From the NCBI GenBank assembly GCA_949825045.1, contig OX463813.1:7316001-7380000 (forward strand): DNA of 64,000 nucleotides, given 5' to 3'. The position numbers and the translations under genes were made by a program. The first letter of the stretch is position 1, and each line of letters opens with the position of its first letter. Below the pieces are notes generated by a model. The model was given only the letters and a program-made list of their open reading frames with translations. It had not been told where the DNA came from and ran no database searches. The stretch is from Argyresthia goedartella (lineage: Eukaryota > Arthropoda > Insecta > Lepidoptera > Argyresthiidae). Positions 12,030-23,209 of the stretch are shown piece by piece.

Positions 12030-12075
12030 AGATTGGGGTTCCTGCATCATCTGGGATGCTGCAGGAACCCCAATC
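12030..12075. repeat. 17-bp-arm hairpin
   Basis: AGATTGGGGTTCCTGCA (12030-12046) is followed after 12 bp by its exact reverse complement (12059-12075). It abuts the gypsy integrase relic. Confidence 0.8.
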
Positions 12076-12213
12076 TTACCCTACTCTCGACGTCACGTGA
12101 CATGCCCGGCCAGTACATCACGTCTCGAGCCCTGCGCTTGCAACGATCTATGCCCAGATGGCCTTCGTGTACCCGTGCTACCAGCTCTGACCTTAATGTG
12201 CGCGAATTAAATA
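12076..12213 (-). pseudogene. Ty3/gypsy integrase zinc-region relic
   Basis: The minus strand reads ELVARVHEGHLGIDRCKRRA then RDVMYWPGMSRDVE, the H..H..(K)C..RAR...YWPGM signature at the N-terminus of gypsy integrases. The Cys pair and the rest are gone. It is the downstream remnant of the gypsy element whose gag, RNase H and linker lie at 13.95-15.22 kb; a LINE sits between them. Confidence 0.75.
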
Positions 12214-12218
12214 CCAAG

Positions 12219-13880
12219 AAGTACCTCAAACTCAAACTCAAACTCAAAAGTACTTTATTACTGTAGATATTTACATATATTTAGCAAACGTCATTTTTTG
12301 CCTCTTCTCTACATTGGACCACTGTGGGAGAGGGAGGGCGTAGAAACTCCCACAGATTGATTTTTAGATCTCTTTTAAAAATAGGTTGTGCTTAACTAAT
12401 ACAATTATGATTTATTTTTATTTAATAAGCTGGAATAAATAATTACAAAATTATTAACAGCAAGGTCTGTGTTGAGCCAGATTAACCCCATACAGTCCTG
12501 TCATTTAAGTAATCTTGAACATTGTAATATCCCTTTTTCGACAAAGTCGCTTTAACCTGCTTTTTAAATTGCTCAAATGGCAATTTCAAAATCTCCAGAG
12601 TTATCTTATTGTAGTAGAGAATGCACTGACCCTTGAAAGAATTGCTAACCTTCGCGAGTCTAAAACGGGGCGCACATAGTCTGTGATTATTTCTTAGGTA
12701 AACATTACAGCTATCGCTAAGTTTGGAAAATGTTGTAAGGTTCTTGCGTACATACATTATATTTTCGAAAATAAATTGACTAGCTACTGTTAGTATGTCA
12801 ATTTCTTTAAAAAGCTCTCTTAAGGAGTCTGTTCGTTTTAAATTATAAATTGCTCGAATAGCTCTTTTCTGTAAAATAAAAATAGTTTGAATATCCGCTG
12901 CTTTCCCCCACAACAAGATACCATAGGACATCACACTATGAAAGTAACTAAAATATACTAGCCTAGATGTAGCCACATCCGTGCTTTGTCTGATGTTCCT
13001 AACAGCGTAAGCCGCAGAACTTAATTTACCAGCCAATTTATCTATGTGGGGTCCCCACTGCAATTTGCTATCAATGATTATTCCAAGAAACTTCGTATCA
13101 TTTACTAATTCTAACGTGCTATTGTCTAACACTAAACTGGTCTCAACTTGCCTGACATTTGGAAGTGAGAATTTGATACACTTGGTTTTACCAGCGTTTA
13201 ACAATAAATAATTAACTGTGAACCAATTCAAGGTTAAAGACAATACACCATTAACATCATCAAATTCTCCTTTTTGTCTTTCAATTTTGAAGACCAGTGA
13301 AGTATCATCAGCAAACAACACTATGTCAGGTTACTTCTCCACCATGAATGGCAGATCATTAATATATACCAGGAATAAGAAAGGGCCTAATATGGAACCT
13401 TGTGGAACGCCCATTTTAACACCCGATCCATCAGATTTTACGCCGTTAACTTCTGCCTTTTGAATTATATTGCTTAGGTATGATCTAAGTAGATCCAACG
13501 CTTTATTTCTAACACCGTAATGATTTAATTTAATTAATAGCGTAACACAATCAAACGCCTTCGACAGGTCGCAAAAAACTCCGATAGCATCCTGTGCGGC
13601 CTCCCATGCAGAATAAATATGAGATATAAGGGTAATACCTGCATCCGTAGTCGATTTACCCCTAGTGAAACCGTATTGTTTGGCGTGGAGTTGTTTTGTA
13701 CGGTTGAAGTGTGAGAGCATTTGATTGAGTATTATCTTTTCAAATATTTTACTTAGTGTTGGAAGAACAGATAATGGTCTGAAATTTGAAGGATCACCCT
13801 TATCTCCCGTAACCGGCGGGCTTGCATGAAGAGACTTATGAATGTTGAGGATGCGCGAGATGTATGCCAGGATCATAGCA
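12219..13880 (-). mobile_element. 5'-truncated LINE, CR1/Jockey group
   Basis: Starts inside RT and ends in a 3' UTR and a hexamer tail, seen on the plus strand as repeated CTCAAA (about 12221-12246). The same 3' UTR occurs at 39223-39485 (plus) and 62335-62607 (minus), so three members of one family lie in the window. It is inserted in a gypsy relic. Confidence 0.85.
12482..13876 (-). pseudogene. LINE reverse transcriptase, one stop
   Basis: RT fingers and palm: NFRPLSVLPTLSKIFEKI, QYGFTRGKSTTDA, DLSKAFDCV (catalytic Asp), GVPQGSILGPFLF, then LFADDTSLVF (FADD catalytic pair). Two frames, 13876-13331 and 13321-12482, are the same frame interrupted by one TAA at 13331-13333, directly before the FADD motif. 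The C-terminal region includes KTKCIKFSLPN and FLGIIIDSKLQWG, typical of the CR1/Jockey group. The endonuclease and ORF1 are missing because the copy is 5' truncated. Confidence 0.85.
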
Positions 13881-13949
13881 GGTGGAGGTCTTTAGTCTCT
13901 GCCTACCCCTCTTCCGGGAAATAGTCATGAGCATATGTATGTATGTATG

Positions 13950-14298
13950 AATAAATACCAAATCGTCTTTGAACAATACTCCATCAATGTATTGTATTAG
14001 CTCCATATACTCCCAATGAGAACGCGCACTCTCGTCAACATTGTATTTGTTTAGTGGCCAGCCATTTTTTACGTATTCTATTATCACTTGCGACTCCTTA
14101 TCACGTTCTGTATGTTCTCGCACTAAGGTTATTTTCTCGTCACTAAATCTTAGATGTTTTAACAAATATATTGTTTGATCACTGATATCCCGCGAAACGT
14201 TGTCGTTAATCAACTCAGGCAGTGGAGCACGCGACAACGTATACGCAACATACATGTATTTGCCAGGTTTGTATACTACTGTGATGTAATACGCCTGG
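13950..14298 (-). pseudogene. Gypsy RNase H-integrase linker relic
   Basis: Reads VAYTLSRAPLPELINDN (the VADxLSRAP end of gypsy RNase H) then the linker ending in GVLFKDDLVFI, which precedes the integrase zinc region. Lies between the MITE at 14307 and the LINE. Confidence 0.7.
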
Positions 14299-14306
14299 AG
14301 ACGTAA

Positions 14307-14492
14307 GGGTTGGGTCTTGCGTGATCACGGACACCTGATTTTAATAACGTGAGTTTTTTGAAAATTCATAACAAAAAAAACCCCCCAGTTTCCGATACTT
14401 GAGACTTAGGGGGGGAGGTCCCCTCGCCCCCCTCCTCCCCCCCTCACCCTCCCCTCCCCTAAATTCAGGTGTCCGTGATCAAGACCTTTACC
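14307..14492. mobile_element. 186-bp MITE, GGGTTGGG family
   Basis: Terminal inverted repeats begin GGGTTGGGTCTT on the left and end AAGACCTTTACC on the right, with inner GATCACGGACACCTGA shared by both arms. An exact 8-bp target duplication AGACGTAA lies at 14299-14306 and 14493-14500. The middle is a G-run then a C-rich tract around GGGGAGGTCCCC. Related in end sequence and layout to 45111-45800 and 59478-60479. Confidence 0.85.
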
Positions 14493-14500
14493 AGACGTAA

Positions 14501-14600
14501 CATCATACGCTGTAATCTGGCTGGAACGGAATACAGGGTATTCTTAAACAGACTTTCTAGCGGTTTGTGGTCTGTTTCCATCGTGACACCATTTTCTCCA
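14501..14600 (-). pseudogene. Gypsy RNase H relic
   Basis: Reads METDHKPLESLFKNTL then PARLQRMMLRL, the conserved end of gypsy RNase H. The MITE inserted just downstream of it and the linker continues beyond. The RT domain is deleted between here and gag. Confidence 0.75.
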
Positions 14601-15221
14601 CCTGCAGCCGCCGCCGCGCCTGCCCGCCGGCCGCGCGCCCAGCACCGACCGCTGCGCGCGCCGCGTTGCATGCCGCGAGTAGACCACACGGCGTCCACAC
14701 TCAGTAAATGGTCCGCATCACCAGACCCTTTCACGCCGTCTATTTGCCGGCCGTCCTCGCTCGACAATTATTTTGACTGGCAGATTTTCACTGCCTTCTC
14801 AAGAGTGAGTTCCTCCGTCCGAAGCAATTGGTCTCGCACAGCGCCGTCCGTAATACCACACACAATACGATCACGTATCAACCTATATCTTCGAGGTGTT
14901 CAAATTCACACTCTTTACTCAAACGTTTGAGTGCTGTCACTCGTCGACACTCTCACCAGCTTCTTGATTCCTTATAAAGAATTAGAAACGCACGTTTGTT
15001 TTTGTCCCAAAGTGGTCGTTGAAACGTTGAATCAGTTTGGTAATATCTTCGCATTCTTCTTCTTTCATGAACCGAAATGTGGAATATACATCATATCCAT
15101 CGGAACCACAGATATCGAGAGATAGGTTGAGGGGCGTGGCACGTGCGAACAAATGTAGCTCCGGCAGGTTAGATATTAAAAATTCTTGGTAGTCACCGGG
15201 CGACCGCAGTGAAGAATTCAT
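14601..15221 (-). pseudogene. Gypsy Gag relic
   Basis: Starts at a Met (MNSSLRSPGDYQEFL) at 15221. About 14780-14980, in another frame, the segment RLIRDRIVCGITDGAVRDQL and LTLEKAVKICQ is recognisable as the capsid end of gypsy Gag. At least one frameshift separates the halves. A GC-rich Ala/Arg stretch (14600-14690) follows before the RNase H relic. The CCHC knuckle is not intact. Confidence 0.65.
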
Positions 15222-15674
15222 TTCCGTTGTTTTTCGAAAATGCCGACCTTTGCAATACTCACGTGCAAAAATAGAAACGAGATTGTGAACTCCAAGAACG
15301 CCGGTGTCACATATCACTTGTAAGTCTTATTCCAACTATTATTTCTTCTTAAAACACAAGAAATAAACATTATTACGAAAATAAATCATTCGCGGAAAAT
15401 TCGTCACGAATTGACATTAAAGTGACAATGTCATGTTGTTCTCGCTAAGTTTACTATACATTGCTTGTTTTGTATCTTAATTTCACTACTTATTGCCAAG
15501 CTAATATGCAATGAATATTTCACACTTATCTAAGTACGAAAGCAAAGATGCATCGTGATACGGAGGCGAACTGTTACACGCACACAGAGACGACATATAG
15601 TGATGGGGATACTGATAGGAGAATTATGTTTTTGAATCGATAGATTTTATCATTCCGCAATTACTAATAAACAC
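15222..15674. other. No gene recognised
   Basis: AT-rich flank between the gypsy relic and the mariner left end. I see nothing else in it. Confidence 0.5.
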
Positions 15675-15814
15675 AGTCAGGTCATAAGTTCTGTCACACA
15701 ATAAAAACTTTTGAATTTAGAACGCTGGCCACAAAAAAGTTTATTGAATTCGAATTTCGAATTTTTCATGAAAATAAAAATGTGTACTTTTTAGAATTTT
15801 CCTCATTTTTAAAT

Positions 15815-16228
15815 ATGGAGTGGACACTTAAAGAAGACCGTGTCGCAGTTATTGCGTTGCATCGTTGCGGTTACGCGCCAATTCAGATTTTCGACTTACT
15901 GAAAATTTTTAATATAACCAAAAGATTCGTTTATCGTACCATAAAACGATACAATGAAGACTCTAGTGTAGATGACAGGTCAAGAAGTGGTCGCCCTCGC
16001 TCTGTTAGGACTCCAGCAGTGATAAAAGCTGTGAAGGCGCGAATTCAAAGAAATCCCATACGTAAGCAGAAACTGTTCGCCCTTCAGAAGGGGTTAAGCA
16101 GGACCACGGTGAAAAGGGTGTTAAATGAAGACTTAGGGCTTAGGGCATATCGAAGAAAAACAGGACATCGTTTGGACGCTCGTTTAATGGACCTGAGACT
16201 GAAGAGATGCCGCGCTTTGTTGAAGCGG
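15815..16228 (+). pseudogene. DD37D mariner transposase, 5' part
   Basis: From MEWTLKEDRVAVIALHRCGY, with a helix-turn-helix region (APIQIFDLLKIFNITKRFVY), a basic GRPRSVRT linker, and a second helix-turn-helix ending LLKR. This DNA-binding half is uninterrupted. BEL B starts at 16229, after a 5-bp target copy AGCGG. The gene continues at 24442. Confidence 0.9.
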
Positions 16229-16779
16229 TGTTCAGGCTTCTCAGCACCTACTGACCTCGTAGGGGCCCATCAGCTACGAGGTAGCGTGACGATCAGGTGC
16301 CAAGAAGTGATGAACGTCGGCGATTCACCGAGCTAAAGTTATGTGGGGTAGATCTAACCTGGTCTGTGCTTCGGTCCCGTCAACCTCCTGTCTCTTTGCA
16401 AGGCCCGGGCGCGCCCTAGGCTCTTCTTGGTAGACAGGTTCTTCAGCCAACCAGGTATGACTGGTTGGCCAGCGTCAATGAGCACAGTGGTCCAACACAG
16501 GTTATGTTTCTACGTGGTAAATACGAATCGGGCACGAAAATCCGAACTTTATCTGGTTCGAGAGACAACGGCACACTCAGCTATATTAATAATCCTGAGG
16601 GAATCCCGTATACATTCCAGATGCCCTTTGATTTAATTTCAACAATCTAATCAACACGCGTTTTCATTGCGAGGCCTTTTTTCTTCTGTCAGTTGTCAAA
16701 ACTGCCAGATTGACAGCTAACGTCAAATTAAAATGACCGTTCAGAAACCATCGATCGAATATCGATTTGGAATCGAACA
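16229..16779 (-). repeat. 3' LTR of BEL B
   Basis: Ends TG...CA; the partner is 23886-24436. The + strand starts TGTTCAGGCTTCTCAGC and ends AATCGAACA. Short ORFs inside are not genes. Confidence 0.92.
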
Positions 16780-17899
16780 ATCACCCGCCCGGACAGGCAC
16801 CCACCTGTCCCCTAATCTACGGGCAGCCGAGACAACGTTGCTACCGCTCGTTTTAGAACCGAGCCTCCTACTAGAACCTCTGCAGACCGGGGGGTCCCGT
16901 CCTTGCCAGGGAACAAGTTAACAATGCGCCCCCTGCGCCAACGTAGTGGCGGTAGGTTAGCATCCTTAACCAGAACGAGGTCACCAACACTAGGGGGGCT
17001 AGTTTTGTCAGTACACTTAAGGCAACGCGTTAAGTGGCTGTCCTATCCAGAAATGGCCTGGGGTCAGAGCCTCCAGGTCATTTGGATCCGAGCTGAGCGG
17101 ACACAACGGTCGCGAATTGAGAACGGCCTCGATCTTACAAAACAATGTCGCGAGCTCCTCAAAAGTCAGCACGGTCTGACCTACTATACGCCCTAAGTGC
17201 GTCTTAGCTGACTTAACTACGGCCTCAAAAATCCCTGTATACCCTGACGGGAGAGGGCCGTTCCAATATCCACTTTATTTACATTCAAAAAGTTGACTAT
17301 CTCTCGTAAGTATCGTTCCGCACCTATGTAGTTAGTGCCGTTATCAGAGCGGATCAAAGTTGGAAGTCCCCTTCGAGAAACAAACCTATCCAAACAAGCA
17401 ATGAAAGCCTCTGTCGATAGATCAGCAACGAGCTCGAGATGTACCGCCTTGGTGGATAAACAAACAAACACACATAGGTACGCCTTGTATTGCTTAGCGG
17501 TACGCAATCGTGAACTGTTCACCATAAACGGTCCTGCAAAATCCGTACCAACACCTGAAAACGGTCTGACCTCATTCACACGATCAGGGGGCAAGTCCCC
17601 CATGAGAGGTTGCATCACGATGCAACCTCGACCTTGTTATCGACTTAAGGCTGCCGTGGCAGCCTTAAGTCGATAACAAGGCATGCACCGAAACACGATG
17701 TTCCGTATGGCACGGCGGGCAGATAAGATCCAAAACTCCCGCTGGAGCGTGGCCAACAACGCGTTACAGCCGGCATGCGCGTTTTTAATATGACGATCAG
17801 TCACCAGCAATTCAGCTAACTGTCCCCCCTTGGGGAGCAGAAGTGGGTGACGAGCCGAATACGACAGATTCGCATTGCGCAATCTTCCTCCTACCCGAA
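16780..17899 (-). pseudogene. BEL B integrase and C-terminus, broken
   Basis: The zinc region reads HPLLLPKGGQLAELLVTDRH to FRCMPCYRLKAA; the core has VGTDFAGPF and IRSDNGTNYIG. The frame fails at GIQGF, where about a dozen residues before the catalytic Glu are missing; the [11 protein letters not shown] segment follows in another frame. An in-frame TAG precedes the zinc region (about 17910). A 39-bp inverted duplication sits at 17612-17690. Compared with BEL A, another internal stretch near 17010-17050 is deleted. Confidence 0.85.
17612..17690. repeat. Two adjacent foldback duplications in pol
   Basis: GAGGTTGCATC is followed after 2-3 bp by its reverse complement. Next, CCTTGTTATCGACTTAAGGC is followed by its reverse complement with a very short loop. 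BEL A has only one simple copy of the region, so about 39 bp of inverted sequence was added here. Confidence 0.85.
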
Positions 17900-18756
17900 G
17901 TAACCCGGTCTAATCAACAAAGGGGTTGAGACGCGCGACGGCTCCCTTCAATTTCGAACGTCCACTTCGTATAATCTCCAATTCTGCCCCAAACTTCGAG
18001 GACTGTACCAACCGGACCAAATTCAACAGCGACTCGTTTCGCTCTGCCGGAGTCAGCAGAATAGGGTTCAACGTTCGCTGATCGCGAGGAGTACGACAAT
18101 TTCGAGCGAATCTCCTAATCCAAGTGGACACGTTTATCAACTTGTCAAGTGAGCTATACCGGTCCAGCAGAAACCCGGCGTCAGGGTCCTCAGCCTTCTG
18201 GGTAACATGCACGGCCGCTCTGGGGCCATGATCCGAAGATACTACTACATGGCTGTGGGGCCAGTCCGATTCTCTTTTGGCAAGCCAGGGTGGTCCCCAC
18301 CACAAATGGTGTCTAACGAGATCAGGAGCCTGACATCCCCTGGATGCACAATCAGACGGGTTCAATTCTCCTGGTACATGTCTCCAGGTCAGTGGGACCT
18401 CAGACGACACAATCTGGGAAACACGGTTCGCAACAAAAACCTCTAAGTTATGGACCGAAGCCTTCAGCCAGCACAAAACAATCTGGCTGTCCGTCCAAGC
18501 GTACACCGTATCCTCCAAAACCACTGACCCACGCAACACTGTTAGAATGTGATTCAAAAGTTTGGTCAAAAGAGCAGCCCCGGACAGTTCCAGTTTTGGA
18601 ATCGTCATCCTTGTCCGAATAGGCCCTTCCTTGCTTTTTGCCAAAACCAAACGCACGTCGACCTCCCCGGTGGAGGTGACGGTTCGCAAATAAACCGCTA
18701 CCGCAAACCCTCGTTCAGAGGCATCACAAAACCCGTGAAGGATTGCCCTGTAATCC
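17900..18756 (-). pseudogene. BEL B RNase H and spacer
   Basis: Open from HGFCDASERGFAVAVYLR (RNase H Asp) through YAWTDSQIVLCWLKASVH, ELNPSDCASRGCQAP to RLNPFVD, then TAG. The upstream end joins a BEL A-type LTR at about 18757. The frame is the same as the following integrase piece. Confidence 0.85.
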
Positions 18757-19334
18757 CGAACGGCGTGGAATCTTGAGGGGGTGGTTTTCACCAGCACGGG
18801 GAGAATCGCAAGTGGTACTGACCTTGACGCCGTAGACCGGAATTCGAAAGCTCAATTCGAGGCGGGAATACGGGATAAGGAGCACAAGGTGTGGGGGGAG
18901 AGGATTCGAATCTTACTCTCGTCGTAGCCCGATGCTGCGTGTTGCTTGCCGACACGAGGAGTCGCTGTCCGAATGCGACGAGTTGGGGACCGAACAACTT
19001 TAACCTTCACAACACGAATCACTCACTCCGCTGACGTGAATCTACTTATTTCCCGACGATTATTATGGTTAACACTCCGACCAGGCCCGACACCTGTGTA
19101 AGACAATTGTTACACTAACATACAGTCAAAGCCCGACGCCATGTGCAGACATTTTTTCTCACGACAAGAAAAGTAACCTCTAATTCGTCATCTCGTTTCT
19201 GTACAAGTGACAGCTGCAGTTCCGTTTCCGCTAGTGATGTCCCGATTACTCGCGGTCGATCCGTGCAACGAAAACCGGTGCGTTCCGAAGCATAAATATT
19301 GTTTAATATTTATGCTTCGGAACGCACCGGTTTT
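18757..19334 (-). repeat. BEL A-type LTR inserted in BEL B pol
   Basis: Aligns to the BEL A LTR over most of its length but is diverged (extra bases near 18930-18960) and lacks the outer 20 bp at the left. At the right it ends in a perfect 30-bp-arm palindrome: 19271-19300 and 19305-19334, 4-bp loop, made of two LTR ends head to head. No target duplication was found. Confidence 0.85.
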
Positions 19335-20079
19335 TTAGAACGCACCTGCTGTTTAGCAGCGATACATTATTTATGTCCGATAGCGAGGTGAACATTCGCG
19401 TCCAATCAGTCAACAAATCACCTGAGAGGTGGGTGTCCCAGGTCAACTGAGCCGCCCATAGCCTTTGCATAAAACATTTGAGAGCAAAGGTGACTGGAGA
19501 AATTCATCCATTCGGGTCGAACGTTCTCGCAATCGTTGACAGTACTGACCGCTTCGTCCAGGCCTTCCGTGTTTCTAAAACCACCCGATAGGTAAACTCA
19601 TCATGGACGGGCCGGTACTGAATTCCAAGCACTGACAACATGTTAGGGTTGTCAGGATTCTCAAAAACGTGCGGGTCTTGTTGAAACTCATCTGGGAGAC
19701 CAGCCATCAACTCAGGGGAGTTGGACATCCACTTGCGTAGTTCATGGCCGCCTCGTTCCAGCAATTGAATGAGCTCGTCACGTCGGTCCAGAGCTTCCTC
19801 TATACTGGCTGCCCCTGTGCAGACGTCATCAACGTACAAATCTTGCTCCAGGATAGCGGCGGCTCTAGGATAGCTCACACGGTCACGCGACGCCAACTCC
19901 CGCAGGGTACGCATCGCCAAATACGGGCTAGACCGTAACCCATACGTGTTCGTGTTTAACTCATAGACCTTGACTGGCTCGGCCGTGGACTCACGCCAAA
20001 GTATCAACTGATACCTTCTGTCAGCCGGATGAATTACCGTTTGCCTAAACATCATCCGAATGTCTGCGACAAATACAAT
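19335..20079 (-). pseudogene. BEL B reverse transcriptase, 3' part
   Basis: Reads MMFRQTVIHPADRRYQLILW, then DLYVDDVCTGAAS (YVDD) and FDPNG, where TGA (19504) replaces the Trp of BEL A. Homology continues to about 19340, to the LTR fragment. Same frame as the upstream piece, from which it is separated by one TAG at 20080-20082. Confidence 0.85.
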
Positions 20080-21159
20080 CTAGTGTCTCCGAAAGCTCGT
20101 GAGAATATCCGAAATATCACGACTCAACTTGGGTCCCGAATGTAGACACTGATTCAGGGACATCCCGTTCGAGGTAGGTGCTGACCCATCAAAAACAACT
20201 CGAATCTTGCCGGTAGGGGTTCGCAGGACGGCATGGTGTGGAAGGAAACAATGATCCTCAGATCTCCAGTCCACACCCGATACCGACATGTGTCCTAACG
20301 ACTCATACTCCCTCATGAAATCGACGTATTTTTGTTTAAATACGGCGTCCCTTGACATCCTACGCTCCATCGACATCAATCTCGTCTCAGCCATCTTCCT
20401 AGATTTTCCTAGTGGCGGTCGATCGGCCCTGAAAGGCAGTCGAGTTACAAAACGACCAGAACGAAGGCGACCAGTACTATTCTGGTAAAACAACTCGCAC
20501 TCTTCTTCGTCTGCGTCGACTCGACGAACGGTGGGAGGTTCCTCTATCTCCCAGAAACGTTGGATAGCGTCTGACAACGCTGAGCCAATAAGTATGCCGT
20601 CTGACTCGGCAGGCCTAACCATTGGCAATGCCGGACCCATGATCACGTGACCAAACTTAGTATCCACAGAAATCAACCCGTCCGGCTGAAGAACTCGCCG
20701 ATCCGACAACAGAAACCTACCCAGAACGTCTGCTCCCAGTAGCAGGTCGACCGGGGCTGAAATGTCAAAATCGGGATCCGCCAACTTGAGTCCTGGGAGG
20801 AATCGAACGGCCGGATTCAACTTCACCAAGGGGTGTCTGCCCATGACATGCGTCATTACTAAAGCTTGCACGGATGTTTTTGTCAAAATGTCATAACGTG
20901 GAGAGAACGTGATCACCGATTGACCAAATACATTGGTAACCGTAACATTCCCCACGCCCCGTATTGATTTATTATACCTATTTACCTTGAGGCCCAACCA
21001 TTTTGCTAAATCATTCGATACAATGCAGCCCTGAGCTCCAGAATCTAATAGGGCGCGAACGTATGTTGGGTTGTCCGCCAAATCCCAAACAAGCACAGAG
21101 GCGATCGGTAACACCACCATCTCCGGTTGGGGGGCAACAAATTGTTGGGCCGCAAATTC
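20080..21159 (-). pseudogene. BEL B protease and RT, 5' part
   Basis: Directly after the gag UAG and in the gag frame. Protease motif LLDSGAQGCIVS, then the conserved spacer DPDFDISAPVDLLLGADVLG, then RT fingers with VVFDGSAPTSNGMSLNQCL. Unlike BEL A the protease region here is uninterrupted. Ends at a TAG just before the VADIRM motif. Confidence 0.87.
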
Positions 21160-21894
21160 CTAGCGAGGGCCCCCGGGGCCCCAATCTGCCTGTAACCGAT
21201 CAGGTAGGCAGCTATACGCCAGAGGGTCCCATTGTACAAATGGCCCACGCGCCGGTTCCATTGCCACCCTACGACGCCCCCCGAAGGGGGGTGGGCGTGA
21301 ATTCAACCGTGGCCGCTCCATGAGCGGGGGGGACATCACATGCGACCGACGAGGACGAGGCGACGAGCGGGGCGACAACTGAGGCGGCGTCCGAACCGCA
21401 CCCGCATAGCTCGAAGGTGTCCCATGCCACCCGCCCGTTACGGCCTGCTCAACACACCCAATGTCCCGCTGAGTCGGATGCTGAGTCGCAACCGAAAACT
21501 CAGGGCCCCCCATGTGATGACCCTGAGTGCGGCCCTGCACCCCTGGGTGGCCGCGTGCTTATGGCCCCATTGCCCGCTGAGTCGGATGCTAAGTCGCAAC
21601 CGAAAACTCAGGGCCCCCCATGTGATGACCCTGAGTGCGGCCCTGCACCCTAGTACTGCCCTGTGCACGTGGGAACGTTGGCCCCTGAGTTGCGCTCCGA
21701 GTCGCAAGCGAATTCTCAGGGCCCCTTGCCGTGTCATCCTGGGTACGGCCCTGTGGTGGCTGTTGGCCGGACCGGTTCATGCACAACAGATTGCTGTGGG
21801 CCCCACCACAATATCCGCACATTTGTGTGCGCGTGCAGTCCCTAGCCATGTGTGGCCCGAGGCACAGGAAACACCAGCCCCGCTGCTTGGCCAT
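21160..21894 (-). pseudogene. BEL B Gag C-terminus with repeat array
   Basis: Cys/His knuckles CFLCLGPHMARDC and CGYCGGAHSNLLC are followed by a repeated Gly/Gln-rich segment (QGRTQGHHMGGPEFSVAT) present twice almost unchanged and once diverged, with DNA repeat length about 115 bp (about 21470-21760). One in-frame stop lies at 21589. The frame ends in CGC TAG G at 21160-21162. Confidence 0.8.
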
Positions 21895-22578
21895 CTGGCG
21901 CCGTCCCTGAACCCTAAGTTCCCCGAACTTATTGGGCAGGTCTCACTATGTGGGGTCAATGCACTCACAGTCCCATATGACTGCCGGTTGGTGCGGTCCT
22001 TCCTCGTCGGAGGGCCCCTACTCACAGCGCTCCCGGCAGCTCTCTGTGGCTCCGAAGGATGGGTGACCGTCAACCCCAAATTCTCTGCCCGTCGAGACTC
22101 CTCTTCCAAAAATCCGACCAAGCCGGAGAAGGCGGGCAGGTCCTCGGCCGACCTCCCGTGAGACTGTTCGAAACGAGTCTGCACGTCAGCGGGTAGGCGG
22201 GAAAGTACAATGTACAACAGTAAGTACGACCATTCACCAACCGGAAGTCCAAGATTCTCTAGAGCCTTGGTGACGGACAACAATGGGTTCAAAACCTCCG
22301 TCTGTATGGCCCCGACCTTGTTCACAACCGGGATGCTAAACAAACGGTTCAGTTGGGCATCGGCCAACCTCCGTTTGTTGTGGTAACGTCTGACCAACAA
22401 TTGCCTGGCCGTCTCATAGTTGCCCTCCGTAACTGTCAAATGAGCGACCAGCTCCCTAGGCTCACCCCTCAATGCTGCCACCAGCTGAGCCATCTTGACA
22501 GACTTGGTAATGTCCGATCGCAAGTGCACCAAACTGTCGAACAGATTGATGAAGCTCATCCATTCACCGGACACGCCG
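21895..22578 (-). pseudogene. BEL B Gag central domain
   Basis: Conserved Pao Gag block: INLFDSLVHLRSD, ALRGEPRELVAHLTVTEGNY, LGLPVGEWSYLLLY, SRLPADVQTRFEQSHG. A frameshift near 21900 separates it from the knuckles. The upstream edge is broken by a SINE. Confidence 0.83.
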
Positions 22579-22850
22579 TCAAAGTTGACGACCCGAATGG
22601 CCGAGTCGGCAGTGACGCTGCCTACGAAACCAAGGGTCCCGGGTTCGAGTCCCGGTGGGGGCAAATGTTTGTTTGATGAGAACGGATGTTTGTACCCCAG
22701 TCATGGTTGTTTATCTATCTAAGTATAATATTTCTCTATATAAGTATATATATCGTTGTCTAGTACCCAACATACAGGGAATCCTAGTTTGGGGCTAGAT
22801 CAATGTGTGTAAAAGGTGTCCAAGGTATTATTATTATTATATTAAAGGTA
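22579..22850 (+). mobile_element. tRNA-derived SINE inside gag
   Basis: Head with A box TGGCCGAGTCGGC and B box GGGTTCGAGTCCC, then a body and an (ATT)n tail at about 22827-22845. It interrupts BEL B gag between PAITMPTFN and FDGVSGEW. The body end (GTGTGTAAAAGGTGTCC) resembles RTE-type SINE tails I recall from Lepidoptera. Orientation is opposite to BEL B. Exact target duplication not resolved. Confidence 0.85.
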
Positions 22851-23209
22851 GGCATAGTTATCGCGGGTAACCTGGTCCCCGATCCCTGATGCGGCAGAGG
22901 TGTTTCAATGTCACCACCATGGCTGGACTCGCGCTGTCTACGTATGTCCGCAGCCTTCTGCGTGATAGCAGCTGCCATCTCCATACATTGGTCGACATCC
23001 CCTATCAACGGTGACAGCCTGTCAGGTGCACAACCATCAACTGATTCCGCCTGCGCGGACAATTCGAGCACCCTATTGTAACGTTCCTTAACGTCCATAG
23101 ACCGCTCCAATACCACATCATGCCTATCTAAACGGTCTATCAGACCGTGTGCGGAGGAAAACCATCTGAGTTCCTTAGAAACACCCTTCTGGATTTCAGA
23201 TAACGACAT
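22851..23209 (-). pseudogene. BEL B Gag N-terminus
   Basis: Starts MSLSEIQKGVSKELRWFSSA, matching the layout of the BEL A Gag start (both have a KELRW/EEMRW motif), and runs to LPAITMPTFN where the SINE begins. Confidence 0.82.

Noticed and set aside
16427..16636. ORFs in the BEL B LTRs (also 24083-24307)
   Set aside because: They lie in LTRs and differ by frameshifts between the two copies.
22579..22650. A functional tRNA gene
   Set aside because: The tRNA-like head runs into a SINE body with (ATT)n tail and interrupts gag, so it is a SINE.
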